DNA from: Brachypterus glaber
Lineage: Eukaryota > Arthropoda > Insecta > Coleoptera > Kateretidae
Direction of reading: 5' to 3'
DNA length: 64,000 nt
Assembly (NCBI GenBank): GCA_958510825.1
Contig: OY294049.1
Location: forward strand, 28,576,620-28,640,619
Shown piece by piece: positions 1 through 10,871 of this stretch. The notes beneath the pieces were generated by a model. It was not told the DNA's origin. It saw only the letters and a program-made list of their open reading frames with translations, and did not search any database. How positions within the stretch are numbered: the stretch's first letter is position 1; each line of letters starts with the position of its first letter. The translations under genes and the position numbers were made by a program.

Positions 1-95
1 TTCAGGTTCATATTTTATAAATATTTTGGCCTGTCTTAAGTTTTGGTCTTTACAATATCGAACTATGATTTTGGCTTCCCATTTTTTGGTAGACT

Positions 96-227
96 TTACC
101 AGGTGGCTTTTGTTAAAGGTTTAGGGCCAGTAAATTGAGTGCATGCCCCTTCTCTAGCACGAGAGTCTGCTGCCTGATTGCCTTCAACACCCTCGTGTCC
201 TAGCACCCTCATTTTGTTGAGAGTTTC
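96..227 (-). pseudogene. LINE RNase H fragment
   Basis: Read on the minus strand, about 43 codons resemble the end of a LINE-encoded RNase H domain: a GHEG motif, then GNQAADSRAREGA and FTGPKP. This matches the usual GH.G..GNE.AD..A...GA block followed by a small-residue/P linker. The frame closes at a TAA near 96-98, and nothing convincing continues on either side. It is a short decayed remnant; the clade cannot be assigned. Confidence 0.6.
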
Positions 228-235
228 GCATCATT

Positions 236-760
236 CCCAAACAAGTACACATTTGGTATCATAGTGCCGTGGTTCCCTAGAACCGCCGCCGGATGGAGGA
301 ACTATATTCAATGTTCTAAACCGTTTTATCTGATTTACTTATTCCATAAAATGATTTAAAAAGTCAAACTTTGAAGGATTGCAATTTTCACACTACTCAA
401 CAAAATAAAATATAATCAAAATCAATCGATTTTTCTAAAGGTTCCCAAATTTAAAATGGTTAATAAATTAAGTTCTAATTAGCATTTTTGTTAAGTTAAA
501 GAAACAGATTTTCTTCATTTATACTTTAGAGTCATATATTTACTAAAATTAAATAAAAGTAAATGCTTAAAAGTACCCTAAATTTCAATTTTCCATTTTT
601 TTATTTATGTTTTTCTCCGTAACAAAAATAGATAGCTTACTTTTGAAAAGATATTTGGAATCTGCGTCAAAAATACTAACTAAATACACTTGAACAGGTT
701 TCTATTATCATTGGTGTAAAAGATGTACCTCTTCAAAGAAGAGTTACGATTATCTGCCAA
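236..760. other. AT-rich stretch, no gene seen
   Basis: Between two LINE relics this segment is AT-rich, with many stop codons in all frames. I see no domain, tandem repeat or clear inverted repeat. It may be the decayed 5' part of the LINE that follows. Confidence 0.5.
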
Positions 761-784
761 AAGCGAATTTTCTGGATTTGGCTG

Positions 785-2893
785 TTGGTGGATATATTAT
801 CTCCAAACCGATTACTACAAGGATCCAACCTTAACTTTTGGTTCGAATTTTTTTTAACCCAAGCGAGCTCGGTGACAACTGTGCATGTGGCAATTGAATT
901 ACACCTTGACCTTGAGGAAGAAACACGAGTGGAGCAATACCCAGTAAAAAATTACAAAAAATGTGAAATGGAAAGAGTAACCACAATCATGAAAAACTTC
1001 ACCCAACAAGTAGCAAACCTAGAAATCAATGAAAAATTCATTAAAGACTTTTCCCAGTTCTTTTCAAAAGCAATAGACGACTGCAGTCCTGTCCAAAAGA
1101 AAAGACACTACTTGCACGAGTTACCACCATTTATTTTAAGGATGATAAAAAACAAAAGAAGAATGTATAGAGAATACTGCTTAAATAATGATATGGAATT
1201 AAAACAACAACTCAACAACTACAATAAGGACATACAAAGACTGATAAGGCCGAGGCAATATACAGAAAACAAATGGTACAAAACTTGCAATGAAATAAAC
1301 AGACAAAAAGGCAAAAATTACTGGAGGAAAATAAAAAAACTCAAAAAATATAAAAACACTGACAAAATACCCGAACTTGAAGAGGAAAATAAATTTTACA
1401 TCGATGACCAAGAAAAAGTAGATTTACTGGCAAAACACTTCGAAAAGGCTTTTAAGGAAGACACGGACCCTAACTTTGAACAAGAGCAACTTAACACAGT
1501 AGACCAATGGTACAATGAATACTTCAACAACACAGAAAATATGGAAATACCAGAAGTACAAACAATAGAGGAAGAGGATTACTTCAAAATAATACACAAT
1601 GGAAAAGACACATCACCGGGAATTGACAACATAACAAAAAATATAATAAGAAAACTTGACTATGACACACATAAGCTTATCATAAAAATATATGAATACT
1701 GTCTGAATAATGCATACTTCCCCCCCGAATGGAAACAAGGAGTGATAATACCCATACCCAAACCGAACACTGACCACACACAAGCCAAAAACTACAGACC
1801 AATCACACTACTTTCAGTTCTTTCAAAAAATTTCGAAAACATTATTAAGGAAAAACTAGAAAAAAAACTTGAAGTCATAATTTCAAAATGTCAATTCGGC
1901 TTCAGAAAGAACCAGTCAACAGTTCACCCCATTACCATTCTGTCAACAAATATACAAACATATAAAATAAAAAAGATGAAATCAGCTACCCTACTTCTAG
2001 ATATATACAAGGCGTTTGACAGTGTGTGACATAAGGGATTACTATACAAACTATTTTTAAATGGGACACCAAAATATCTGCTAAATATAATTAAAGAATT
2101 TCTCGACCAAAGAATACTACAAATCAGAATTAACAACGTATACTCGCACAACTTTTCACCTCATCAAGGAGTCCCCCAAGGTTCACCACTGTCACCCTTG
2201 CTGTACAACCTTTACTGCTGTGACCTGTATCAAGAAGCTAACCTCCTTCTTTATATTCTACAGTACGCAGACGACACAGCATTAGTTAGCCATAGCAAAA
2301 CAATACTAGCAGCGATACAAAACCTCTAAAGACTGGTGGACAACAAATGGAGACTCAAGCCAAATCCACTTAAATCCAAACTAGTTATTTTTAATCACAA
2401 TATCAGAGACGATTCTCCCACAATCACAATGTTGGGCCACACTATAAGACCATCACCACATGCAAAATATCTAGGGGTTAAAATGGACAACAGATTAAAT
2501 TTCAACACACATACACAAAACATCAAAAAACAATGTCTGACGAGGGGAAAACACTTTAGAAATCTAACATATAAAAACAGCGGAATAAGCATAAAAACAG
2601 AAACACATATCTACAAATCTATTTGCCGACCCATACTGGAATACTGCCATCCCATCTACACGACTCTGAAAAATACAGCACTAAAAAATCTACGAGTAGC
2701 GGAAACATCCACATTGCGAGCTATCACACGAATGAGACATCCAAGAAATCACCTACATAATCCAAACAACGAAACACTATATGAAGTCACACAGATAGAA
2801 CACATAACACAGAGACTGCACAACTTATCAGCCAAATACAGCAAAAACGCAGAAAACCTTGAATTGATTAGGCCTTTATGTATACAGCTGTAA
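785..2893 (+). pseudogene. Jockey-like LINE reverse transcriptase, broken
   Basis: A non-LTR reverse transcriptase interrupted at two places. The first open stretch (785-2029) starts in what looks like the end of an AP endonuclease domain (a VHVAIEL segment), then has the linker rich in K and E and the RT fingers: SPGIDNI, PPEWKQGVIIPIPKP, NYRPITLL, QFGFRKNQST and LLLDIYKAFDSV. A TGA at 2027 stands where such proteins usually have Trp (KAFDSVWHKGL). Reading on in the same frame gives GVPQGSPLSPLLYNLY and the catalytic YADD (about 2266-2277). A frameshift near 2328-2345 then leads to the thumb (2336-2893: KYLGVKMDNRLNF, RPILEYCHPIY). No RNase H domain follows, which fits Jockey-type elements. 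Only fragments of the 5' endonuclease and no ORF1 remain. Family level is confident, clade less so. Confidence 0.85.
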
Positions 2894-3160
2894 AATCAAC
2901 ACGAACGACCACAGAAAACGATACTAGAGAGACTGCTTGAATTGCAAGAAGACTGATTAAAACACGTACCTTTTATTTTTAGAACATTTTTTATTATTAT
3001 ATTAATAACTTATTTTTTTTTTCTCCTCAAGTTATAAAATTCAATTTAATACAATTAATTAGAATATATAATTAAATACTTATGTAACAGGCAGAAGGAC
3101 TTCGGTCAAGAGCCTTTTGGGAGTCCAATAAATAAACGTTTATTATTATTTATTATTAAA
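2894..3160 (+). mobile_element. 3' UTR and tail of the Jockey-like LINE
   Basis: After the last stop the sequence has no coding capacity and ends in AATAAATAAACG followed by repeated TTATTATT, which looks like the 3' end and tail of the preceding LINE. A different repeat family starts at about 3163, so the boundary is clean. Confidence 0.6.
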
Positions 3161-3162
3161 AG

Positions 3163-3480
3163 ATTCAGTTTTAGCGACCTCAAAAACCCGAATATACAAA
3201 TTTTCACTAAAACTACCCCCCACCCATCAGGGGGTGAAGTTGGATTTTTTATTATTAGATTTGCTTTCAGCAACCTCAAAAACCCCTATATACCAATTTT
3301 CACAAAAACTATGGAATTGGAGTTATCAAAATTTAATTCAGTTTCCTCATCCCCAAAAACTATATACTAATTTTGACGAAAATATTGAAAAATATATAAA
3401 AATATTTACCCCTTCACCCCCGTGGGGTGGTGCTAGAGATTTTTTATTGTCATATTCAATTTCAGCAACCTAAAAAACCC
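3163..3480. repeat. Degenerate units with 'cagcaacctcaaaaacccc' core
   Basis: Three successive units share a core of AGC(G/A)ACCTCAAAAACCC, then TATACCAATTTTCAC and a GC block such as accccc...gggggtg. The same core recurs at 7676-7784, 18600-18750, 21590-21770 and in the tandem array at 41160-41900. It is a dispersed, locally tandem AT-rich repeat with no coding capacity. Confidence 0.6.
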
Positions 3481-4400
3481 CTATAGCAATTTTCAAATTT
3501 ATGTGAAAAATTATTTTATTTACCCCTTGCTCCCCAACTCAATGTTTACCAAAAACAATCCCGAGCGAGAACTTTTGGTAACCTACTTGTATGCCAAATT
3601 TTAAGTCTATAGCTTAAAGCGTTCTTAGGTTACCGTGGATACAAGATTTCCCGGACAGATCGACCGAGCGACAAATTTTTTGTTTTGCTTGAAATTGATT
3701 TATATGGACATAAACATTAATCGGAATAAATTTAGTTATGAACGTTGAAAATAAACACAGAAACATAGGCTTACGGAATAATTTTGCTGAATTATGAGGG
3801 AAAATCAAAACATTTGACCACTAATTTGTTACACACAACAATATTGAATATACATATTAACTATAAATATCTAAATATATCGGTGTTTTTCGAAGAAAAT
3901 AAAAATGTAAATATTAAAAACCTCGCGTCAACGATAGAATCGACTGGAAATTCGCCGATGACTGGACATAAAACATCACAAAACGCAAAAATACGCAAAA
4001 AATATTCAAAATGGGAAAGCAATATCACGGTGTGTGGCTCGTTGGTTTAACCTCGACTTAAAACAAACTCACTTTTTTTTCATATTCTATTTATTTATGA
4101 TAAAACTAACAATTTATGACCAAAAATTAAATCTTCTATCCGGCAATTTTTTTTTTATTTGGCATGTCTATTAAATTTCAAAAAAAAAAAACGGACTCCG
4201 ATTAGCTTATACGCTTGTATCTCAGTAACGGCTTACCGAATCAAAAATATTGTTATTATCAAAAATAGAGCTTATCAAATTCTTTATAATTCTTATTTTG
4301 ATATCTTTCACCGTTTTGTTGTAATAAAAGTGTTTAAATTATATTAAAAATATTGGCATGAAAAAATCGAGGGGTTAATCTCCCGAAATTTCGTGTACAA

Positions 4401-4551
4401 AGATTACGCAAAGCCAAAGATTACGTAAGATTACGCAAGATTACGTAAGATTACTCAAGATTACGCAAGATTACGCGAGATTACGTGAGATTACGTACGA
4501 TTACGCAAGATTACGTAAGATTACGCAAGATTACGCAATTTTGTGAAAGAT
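4401..4551. repeat. 10-bp tandem array (GATTACGCAA)n
   Basis: About 14 units of GATTACG(C/T)AA with minor variants (GATTACTCAA, GATTACGTGA) run head to tail inside the long-TIR element. The period of 10 bp is close to one helical turn. The array is bounded by ordinary AT-rich sequence and encodes nothing. Confidence 0.85.
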
Positions 4552-5012
4552 TACGGGACCTTTTTAATGGGAAGCTACATTTTAAATAAAACAATTAAAA
4601 ATAAAGGTTTTTATTTAAAAACTTGAAATTGGATGCTGTTATTGGATAAAACGCCAACCCACATTGGAATATATGAACTTAAGTAAATATTATTGATGAA
4701 AAATTACTATTATTTTTAGATTTAGTACTTACTTCAAGATTTAAATCGTAATTATTTAATCAAGTTCTATACTACATATTTACAAAATGAATTTAACAAA
4801 ACATTAATTTCACTTTCTTCCATTTTATAATCACAAAATAAACTTAAAAACAAATTTCGTCATTAAAACCGTTTTGCTTTTCCATTTTGTAAATTTTAAA
4901 AATTTCGGAAAGCCTTGTATTCGTGCAAAAATTTTCAAACATTTTTTTTGTGTATTTTTGCGTTTTATGACGTTTTATGTCGATATAAATCAATTTCGAG
5001 CAAAAAAAAATT

Positions 5013-5070
5013 GATGCTCGGTCGGTCGATCCGTCGGTCGGTCAGTCGGTCGATCGGTCTGTCCGGGAAA
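5013..5070. repeat. (GGTC)n-like simple repeat
   Basis: A short stretch of GGTCGGTC/GATC-type units in the right arm of the long-TIR element. Its left-arm counterpart near 3652-3676 is much shorter, so the simple repeat has expanded in one arm only. A similar gacagaca block lies in a related context at 29438-29485. Confidence 0.7.
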
Positions 5071-5689
5071 TCTTCTGGGCACGATAACTTAAGAACGCTT
5101 TAAGCTAGAGACTTCAAATTTGGCATACAGGTATGTTACCAAAAGTTCTCGCTCGGGATTGTTTTTGGTAAACATTGGGGTGCGGCAGTGGGGAAAAAAA
5201 TTTTTTTAGAAAAATTAGAAAATTGCTATACACGGTGTCCCACGGTAGACAAATCAGTCAAACTGTGGCGTTATTAACAAAGATATCAACATGAAACTTT
5301 TACCAGTCAATATGGACCTAATTATCTTCAATTGACCCAAAACAAAAGTTTTCTACTCTTTTTTGGTTTTGAGCTAGAGCTCCACACATGCACTTTTAAA
5401 AGCATAACAATACTTTCAAATGCCAAAATTAAAAAAAGTAACAATTTTTCTTATCATATGATAGTTTTTTTCACTAAAAACAATAATTTTCGATTTAAAT
5501 TCTTAATTTTATAAAACCTTAAAAAAGGGCAATTGCATAATGGAATGACCCCGCTATGGCAAAAGAGTAGGATGCCTTGAAATTAAATTTTTTAAATAAG
5601 TCGTATATGATGACAATAAATGTCAAATTTGATTTTACATTATAATCAAAAAATTAACAAAGCAAGATTTTTATAAAACCAAGTTTTGA

Positions 5690-5806
5690 ATGCCAAAATG
5701 ATAACTTTAGAAATAAAGAAAGAAATTATTTTAACTTATGGAGAATGTGCTCGAGATTTAAGAGAAACAACGAGAAGAATAGTAGAAAAGTTCCCCGATG
5801 ATAGTA
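5690..5806 (+). pseudogene. Left-arm mariner transposase remnant
   Basis: About 39 N-terminal codons of the same transposase encoded intact at 10872-11951, with the same start region (MITLE.KKEIILTYGECAR) and ending at KFPDDS. Directly afterwards the sequence jumps to what lies downstream of the stop codon in the right arm (the TTAACTTGCTGC segment). About 1.1 kb, essentially the whole catalytic domain, is therefore missing by internal deletion. Confidence 0.8.
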
Positions 5807-6184
5807 AATTATTTAAATTTATTAACTTGCTGCTTGATTTGAATCCATTTGAATCGTAGAAGACTCGCAAAGAATTAGAATTATTTGCTAATAATAGATT
5901 TTGTGAAATGGCATTTATATTCCCATGATTCTCTGAAGTTAGATGCGTAATTTTGACCTTTTTTCATCAGAACTGGAGTGATTTGGGAAAACCTAAGGAC
6001 TAACATGGATTTATTTGAAATATTGTACAAAACAATTCTAATAACACTGAAAATATTCTAGAAAGGCGTAATATTTTGTAGATGTATGGAATTTGACACA
6101 ATGATGAGTTAATTAATTCAAATATCATAAATACGTCTTGCGTTTCGCATATTAATAAATAATATTAATAATAACAATCAATTT

Positions 6185-6397
6185 GATATAAAGAACTTTC
6201 ACTTTCGGGTTTAGACCGTGTTAATGGATTTTCACTTTCCGACGTTTCGTCTCTTACTACTAGAGATATCTTCAGGGATTAATCTGAAACAGTTTCAGAT
6301 TAATCCCTGAAGATGTCTCTAGTAGTAAGAGACGAAACGTCGGAAAGTGAAAATCCATTAACACGGTCTAAACCAAAAAGTGAAAGTTCTTTATATC
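6185..6397. mobile_element. Hairpin insertion with 14-bp TSD
   Basis: A near-perfect palindrome: arms 6185-6290 and 6292-6397 around a single central base, with three mismatches that I can count. It sits in an insertion flanked by the direct repeat AATCAATTTGATAT (6176-6189 and 6427-6440). The opposite arm of the giant composite has the unoccupied site near 10365-10395, so the insertion postdates the inverted duplication. Between the palindrome and the right TSD is a short unique tail (6398-6426). A hammerhead-like motif lies in each palindrome arm. Inverted terminal pieces of this kind are known in Penelope-like retroelements, but no Penelope coding sequence is here. Confidence 0.75.
6304..6344 (+). 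ncRNA. Hammerhead-ribozyme-like motif, copy 1
   Basis: The order of conserved parts follows a hammerhead core: CTGAAGA (6307-6313), a 6-bp stem II GTCTCT/AGAGAC closing a 7-nt loop, GAAAC (6334-6338), then GTC. A 3-bp stem I (TCC/GGA) closes the outside. The ACGT after GAA could form stem III only weakly or in a dimer. One extra U follows CTGAAGA, which a canonical hammerhead lacks. The mirrored arm carries a slightly weaker copy on the minus strand (about 6238-6278). Activity is unproven. Confidence 0.35.
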
Positions 6398-6672
6398 TTA
6401 ATGGCCGTGAAAGCTTAAAATCTAAAAATCAATTTGATATTTTAACTTATGAGAATTATTCTTAGTATCATTTAACTTTTAATTCCAACCAAAATGTACG
6501 TAATGAATTACATAACAATAAATTAATTGACTAAATTGCCCATAATATGACAGTTTTTTTCCTTTGTTCTTCTGTATTTGGTCTAATTTTGGTCTGGTTT
6601 GGTTCAAAAAAACAAAACAAACGACTAAGAACAAAAGCACGAAGTAGGACTAGATGAAGTGACCCTAATATG

Positions 6673-7275
6673 CAGGGCCGGACAGAGCCAGCCCGGGCCC
6701 CGGTGCAACATTTTACTCGGGCCCCCATTTTTTCAAAACATAATTGTCTGAGGGCCGAAGCGGCGCCCCCATTCATTAACTAAGCGCCGCGGTCGAAAAT
6801 TTTTCCAAATTATGTTGATTTCTGACTGTTTTATTTTCACAGTTCAGCAAGCTTAAGTATGTAAAAAATAATAAAGTCTTAGCGCCGCAGGCGAAATTTT
6901 TTTCAATTTTAATAGCTCTGGCGCCGCAGGCAATTTTTTTACAAATTTTAAGCTTTTGCAAGCTTGAACTAAAAAAAATACGTAGGTAAATTAGCCCTAG
7001 CGCCGCGGGCGAATTTTTTTACAAATTTTGAAACACTAGTAACAGTGCACTATTATTTTTTACAAAAATCCAAAAAGGCTTAAACGCTGCCGCGGCGAAA
7101 TTTTTTCTATTGTCCATTTGGAACGAGATCTACTTATTTGCTCATTTTGACGCCTTATCCATCTGGGGGAGTATAAATAAATACACTGTTTATTAAAAAC
7201 TTCTTTCGCCGGGCCCCCTTCGAGCCCGGGCCCCGGGTAATCTGTATCCCCTGCACCCCCCTGAATCCGGCCCTG
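6673..7275. mobile_element. Non-autonomous hAT element, left arm
   Basis: The ends CAGGGCCGG and CCGGCCCTG are inverted, and the 8-bp direct repeat CTAATATG flanks them at 6665-6672 and 7276-7283. Both are hallmarks of hAT transposons. The interior is non-coding with GC-rich GCGCCGC(A/G)G(G/T)CGAAA units spaced along AT-rich DNA and GGGCCC-rich ends. No transposase is present. The same insertion at the same site exists in the right arm at 9513-10139. Confidence 0.8.
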
Positions 7276-7440
7276 CTAATATGAACCAGCTGCAACTTCA
7301 TGCAACTGCGAGGGAAGGGGGTCCTTTACAAGGTAATTAATTATGTTTTTTAAAATCTCATAATTATAAAACATGTTTTATCATAAGTTGTCCAATAGGT
7401 TTTATAATAACTTGCTTTACCAATACTTTCATTATGATAT

Positions 7441-8378
7441 AGACTTGACTTTGTAAAAAAAACTGCTAAGATTAATCTAAGATTAATCCAATCATACCAA
7501 TTAAAAAATTTGATTGTTGCTCTAGCCTAAAAACAGAAAAAAGTACAACACTTTTTTCTGGCGTAAATTGAAGGTAACTAGGTCTATATTGACTGGTAAA
7601 AAATATATTTTAATAGCTTTGATAATAACGCCACAATTTGACTGATTTGTCTACCGTGGGACACCGTATATATGGGTTTTCAAGGTTGCTGAAATTGAAT
7701 CTGATAAAAAAACTTTTCTAATTCCACCCCCGAGGGGTGAGGGGATAAATATTTTTCAATAATATTATTGTCTTCAAAATTGGTATACACGGTGTCCCAC
7801 GGTAGACAAATCAGTCAAATTGTGGCGTTATTATCAAAGCTATTAAAATATATTTTTTACCAGTCAATATAGACCTAGTTACCTTCAATTTACGCCAGAA
7901 AAAAGTGTTGTACTTTTTTCTGTTTTTAGGCTAGAGCAACAAACAGATTTTTTTTTTAGCATAATAACATTTTTTAACGCCAAAATTTAAAAAAATAATA
8001 TCATTTCTTTATCATATGATAGTTTTTTTTACTAAAAACAATAGTTTTCTATTTAAATTTTTAATTTTAGAAAACGGTAAAAAATGGTAAGTGCATTATG
8101 GAATGACCCCGCTAATGTAAAAGAGAGGATGCTATGAAAATAAATGTTTGCAAATATGACGTTCACGATAAAAATAAATGTCAAATCTAATGTTATAAAT
8201 TAGATTTTTACTTAGACTTAGTAAGGACCTTGTGGACTAGGGTATTTTATACTACAGAGTGTATTACTTAATTACTAATAAATTTTGATTTTTTGCGCTC
8301 AATCAAATTTTTTAATTGGTATGATTGGATTAATCTTAGATTAATCTTAGCAGTTTTTTTTTACAAAGTCAAGTCTAT
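7441..8378. mobile_element. Nested TIR insertion with mariner-related core
   Basis: Ends TAGACTTGACTTTGTA and its complement, next to TA, interrupt sequence that is continuous in the right arm (near 9350). Inside are two mariner termini pointing away from each other (7516-7672 and 7784 onward), separated by a copy of the dispersed AT-rich repeat. From 7784 the sequence is a diverged relative of the 5' end of the main element, including the non-coding leader up to about 8190. It is non-autonomous and arose after the arms were formed. Confidence 0.6.
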
Positions 8379-8803
8379 ATCCACGGTTCGCAAAAAAGGT
8401 CAAATAAAATAAAAAATTGCCCAAGAACTTTGAAAACAAAATTTGATTCCTGACCCTTTCCTTAAATAAAAAAAGCAAAAATCAAAAAATTTCAACGACA
8501 ATTTTTTTTTTATCGCACTTTTTTGTTTTGAGTATAGAATAGATACACGCTGATTTATAATTTTCCCAATTCACCAATATTCGCTACAGTTTACTTTTTT
8601 CTGCTTAAACTTTTTACCTGTAACTCAAAAATTAAATTTTAAATAATATCTAACAAATAGGACCCCCTTGGGGGGCCTTAAAGAGGACGAAAGCCTAAAT
8701 TTTTAAATTTTCCTGGGTTTTTCTTGTATGCTCTATTTATATACCAATATAAGCTATTCTAGTAGTATATTAAATATTTTTTTTAAATAGGGGGGTTTAT
8801 AAT

Positions 8804-8926
8804 AATAATTAACCCCCAAACCTACCTTTTAAACATTTTTTTACAATATCTAGAAAATATTTATATTATAATATTTTTTGTACATTAAAATTCTAAAAAA
8901 AAATCTGAAAATTGGCTCGAGGCCCC
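8804..8926. other. Unique spacer at the centre of the giant palindrome
   Basis: Between AAATAGGGGGG (left arm) and its counterpart CCCCCTTATTT (right arm) lie about 120 bases of AT-rich sequence that has no inverted partner. The arms resume directly on both sides. No gene or motif is recognised. Confidence 0.6.
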
Positions 8927-9512
8927 CCAAACCCCCTTATTTAAAAAAAATATTTAATATACTACTAGAATAGCTTATATTGGTATATAAATAGAGCATA
9001 CAAGATAAACCCAGAAAAATTTAAAAATTTAGGATTTCGTCCTCTTTAAGGCCCCCCACGGGGGTCCTATTTATTTATTATTATTTAAATTTTAATTTTT
9101 GAGTTACAGGTAAAAAGTTTAAGCAGAAAAAAGTAAACTGTAGCAAATATTGGTGAATTGGGAAAATTATAAATCAGCGTGTATTTATTTTATAATACTC
9201 AAAACAAAAAAGTGCGATAAAAAAAAATTTTGTCGTTGAAATTTTTTAATTTTTGCTTTTCCTATTTAAGGAAAGGGCCAGGAATCAAATTTTATTTTCA
9301 AAGTTCTTGGGCAATTTTTTATTTTATTTGACCTTTTTTGCGAACCGTGTATCATATGAAAGTATTGGTAAAGCAAGTTAGTGTAAAACCTATTGGACAA
9401 CTTATGATAAAACATGTTTTATAATTATGAGATTTTAAAAAACATAATTAATTAGCTTGTAAAGAACCCCCTTCCCCCGCAGTTGCATGAAGTTGCAGCT
9501 GGTTCATATTAG

Positions 9513-10139
9513 CAGGGCGGATTCAGGGGGGTGCAGGGGGTACAGATTACCCGGGGCCCGGGCTCGAAGGGGGCCCGGCGACAGTAGTTTTTAATAAACA
9601 GTTTATTTATTTATACTCCCCCAGATCGATAAGGCGTCAAAATGAGCAAATAAGTAGATCTCGTTCCAAATGGGCAATAGAAAAAATTTCGCCGCGGCAG
9701 CGCTTAAGCCTTTTTGGATTTTTGTAAAAAATAATAGTGCACTGTTACTAGTGTTTTAAAATTTGTAAAAAAACTCGCCCGCGGCGCTAGGGCTAATTTA
9801 CCTACGTATTTTTTTTAGTTCAAGCTTGCAAAAGCTTAAAATTTGTAAAAAAATTGCCTGCGGCGCCAGAGCTATCAAATTTGAAAAAAAATTCGCCTGC
9901 GGCGCTAAGACTTTATTATTTTTTACATACTTAAGTTTGCTGAACTATGAAAATAAAACAGTCAGAAGTTAACATAATTTGGAAAAATTTTCGACTGCGG
10001 CGCTTAGTTAATGAATGGGGGCGCCGCTTCGGCCCTCAGTGCCTTAGCTGCAGGCCTGCATGGGACAATTATGTTTTGAAAAAATGGGGGCCCGAGTAAA
10101 AAGTTGCACCGGGGCCCGGGCTGGCTCTGTCCGGCCCTG
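9513..10139. mobile_element. Non-autonomous hAT element, right arm
   Basis: Mirror copy of the hAT insertion at 6673-7275, with its own intact 8-bp target duplication (CATATTAG at 9505-9512 and 10140-10147). It is slightly longer because of a small insertion near 10040-10065. Presence at the same site in both arms shows that the hAT copy was there before the arms were duplicated. Confidence 0.8.
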
Positions 10140-10871
10140 CATATTAGGGTCACTTCATCTAGTCCTACTTCGTTCTTTTGTTCTTAGTCGTTTGTTTTGT
10201 TTTTTTGAACCAAACCAGACCAAAATTAGACCAAATACAGAAGAACAAAGGAAAAAAACTGTCATATTATGGGCAATTTAGTCAATTAATTTATTGTTAT
10301 GTAATTCATTACGTACATTTTGGTTGGAATTAAAAGTTAAATGATACTAAGAATAATTCTCATAAGTTAAAATTTCAAATTGATTGTTATTATTAATATT
10401 ATTTATTAATATGCGAAACGCAAGACGTATTTATGATATTTGAATTAATTAACTCATCATTATGTCAAATTCCATACATCTACAAAATATTACGCCTTTC
10501 TAGAATATTTTCAGTGTTATTAGAATTGTTTTGTACAATATTTCAAATAAATCCATGTTAGTCCTTAGGTTTTCCCAAATCACTCCAGTTCTGATGAAAA
10601 AAGGTCAAAATTACGCATCTAACTTCAGAGAATCATGGGAATATAAATGCCATTTCACAAAATCTATTATTAGCAAATAACTCCAATTCTTTGCGAGTCT
10701 TCCACGATTCAAATGGATTCAAATCAAGCAGCAAGTTAATATGTATCTGCATTGATCCTCTTCCCCACATCGTCTACATCAGAAGCCCCCATTTTTAACA
10801 CGATAAAGCAATTTAATTTTGTTTAGATGTCTGAGTCTGTCTGTGTATCTATCTGTTTTTTTGTAAAGTAG

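Larger units (their letters stand above)
3482..5228. mobile_element. Long-TIR element, about 1.75 kb
   Basis: The ends TATAGCAATTTTC (3484 onward) and GAAAATTGCTATA (to about 5230) are inverted copies, and the inversion continues inward: GTTTACCAAAAACAATCCCG (near 3542) matches its reverse complement near 5152-5175, and the stretch around 3600-3720 matches 4981-5100. No transposase is visible. The middle is AT-rich. Its right end abuts the mariner-like composite that starts at 5231, which appears to have inserted in a TA at this terminus. Confidence 0.55.

Noticed and set aside
4401..4551. CRISPR-like array
   Set aside because: Units are contiguous 10-mers without spacers, in animal DNA.
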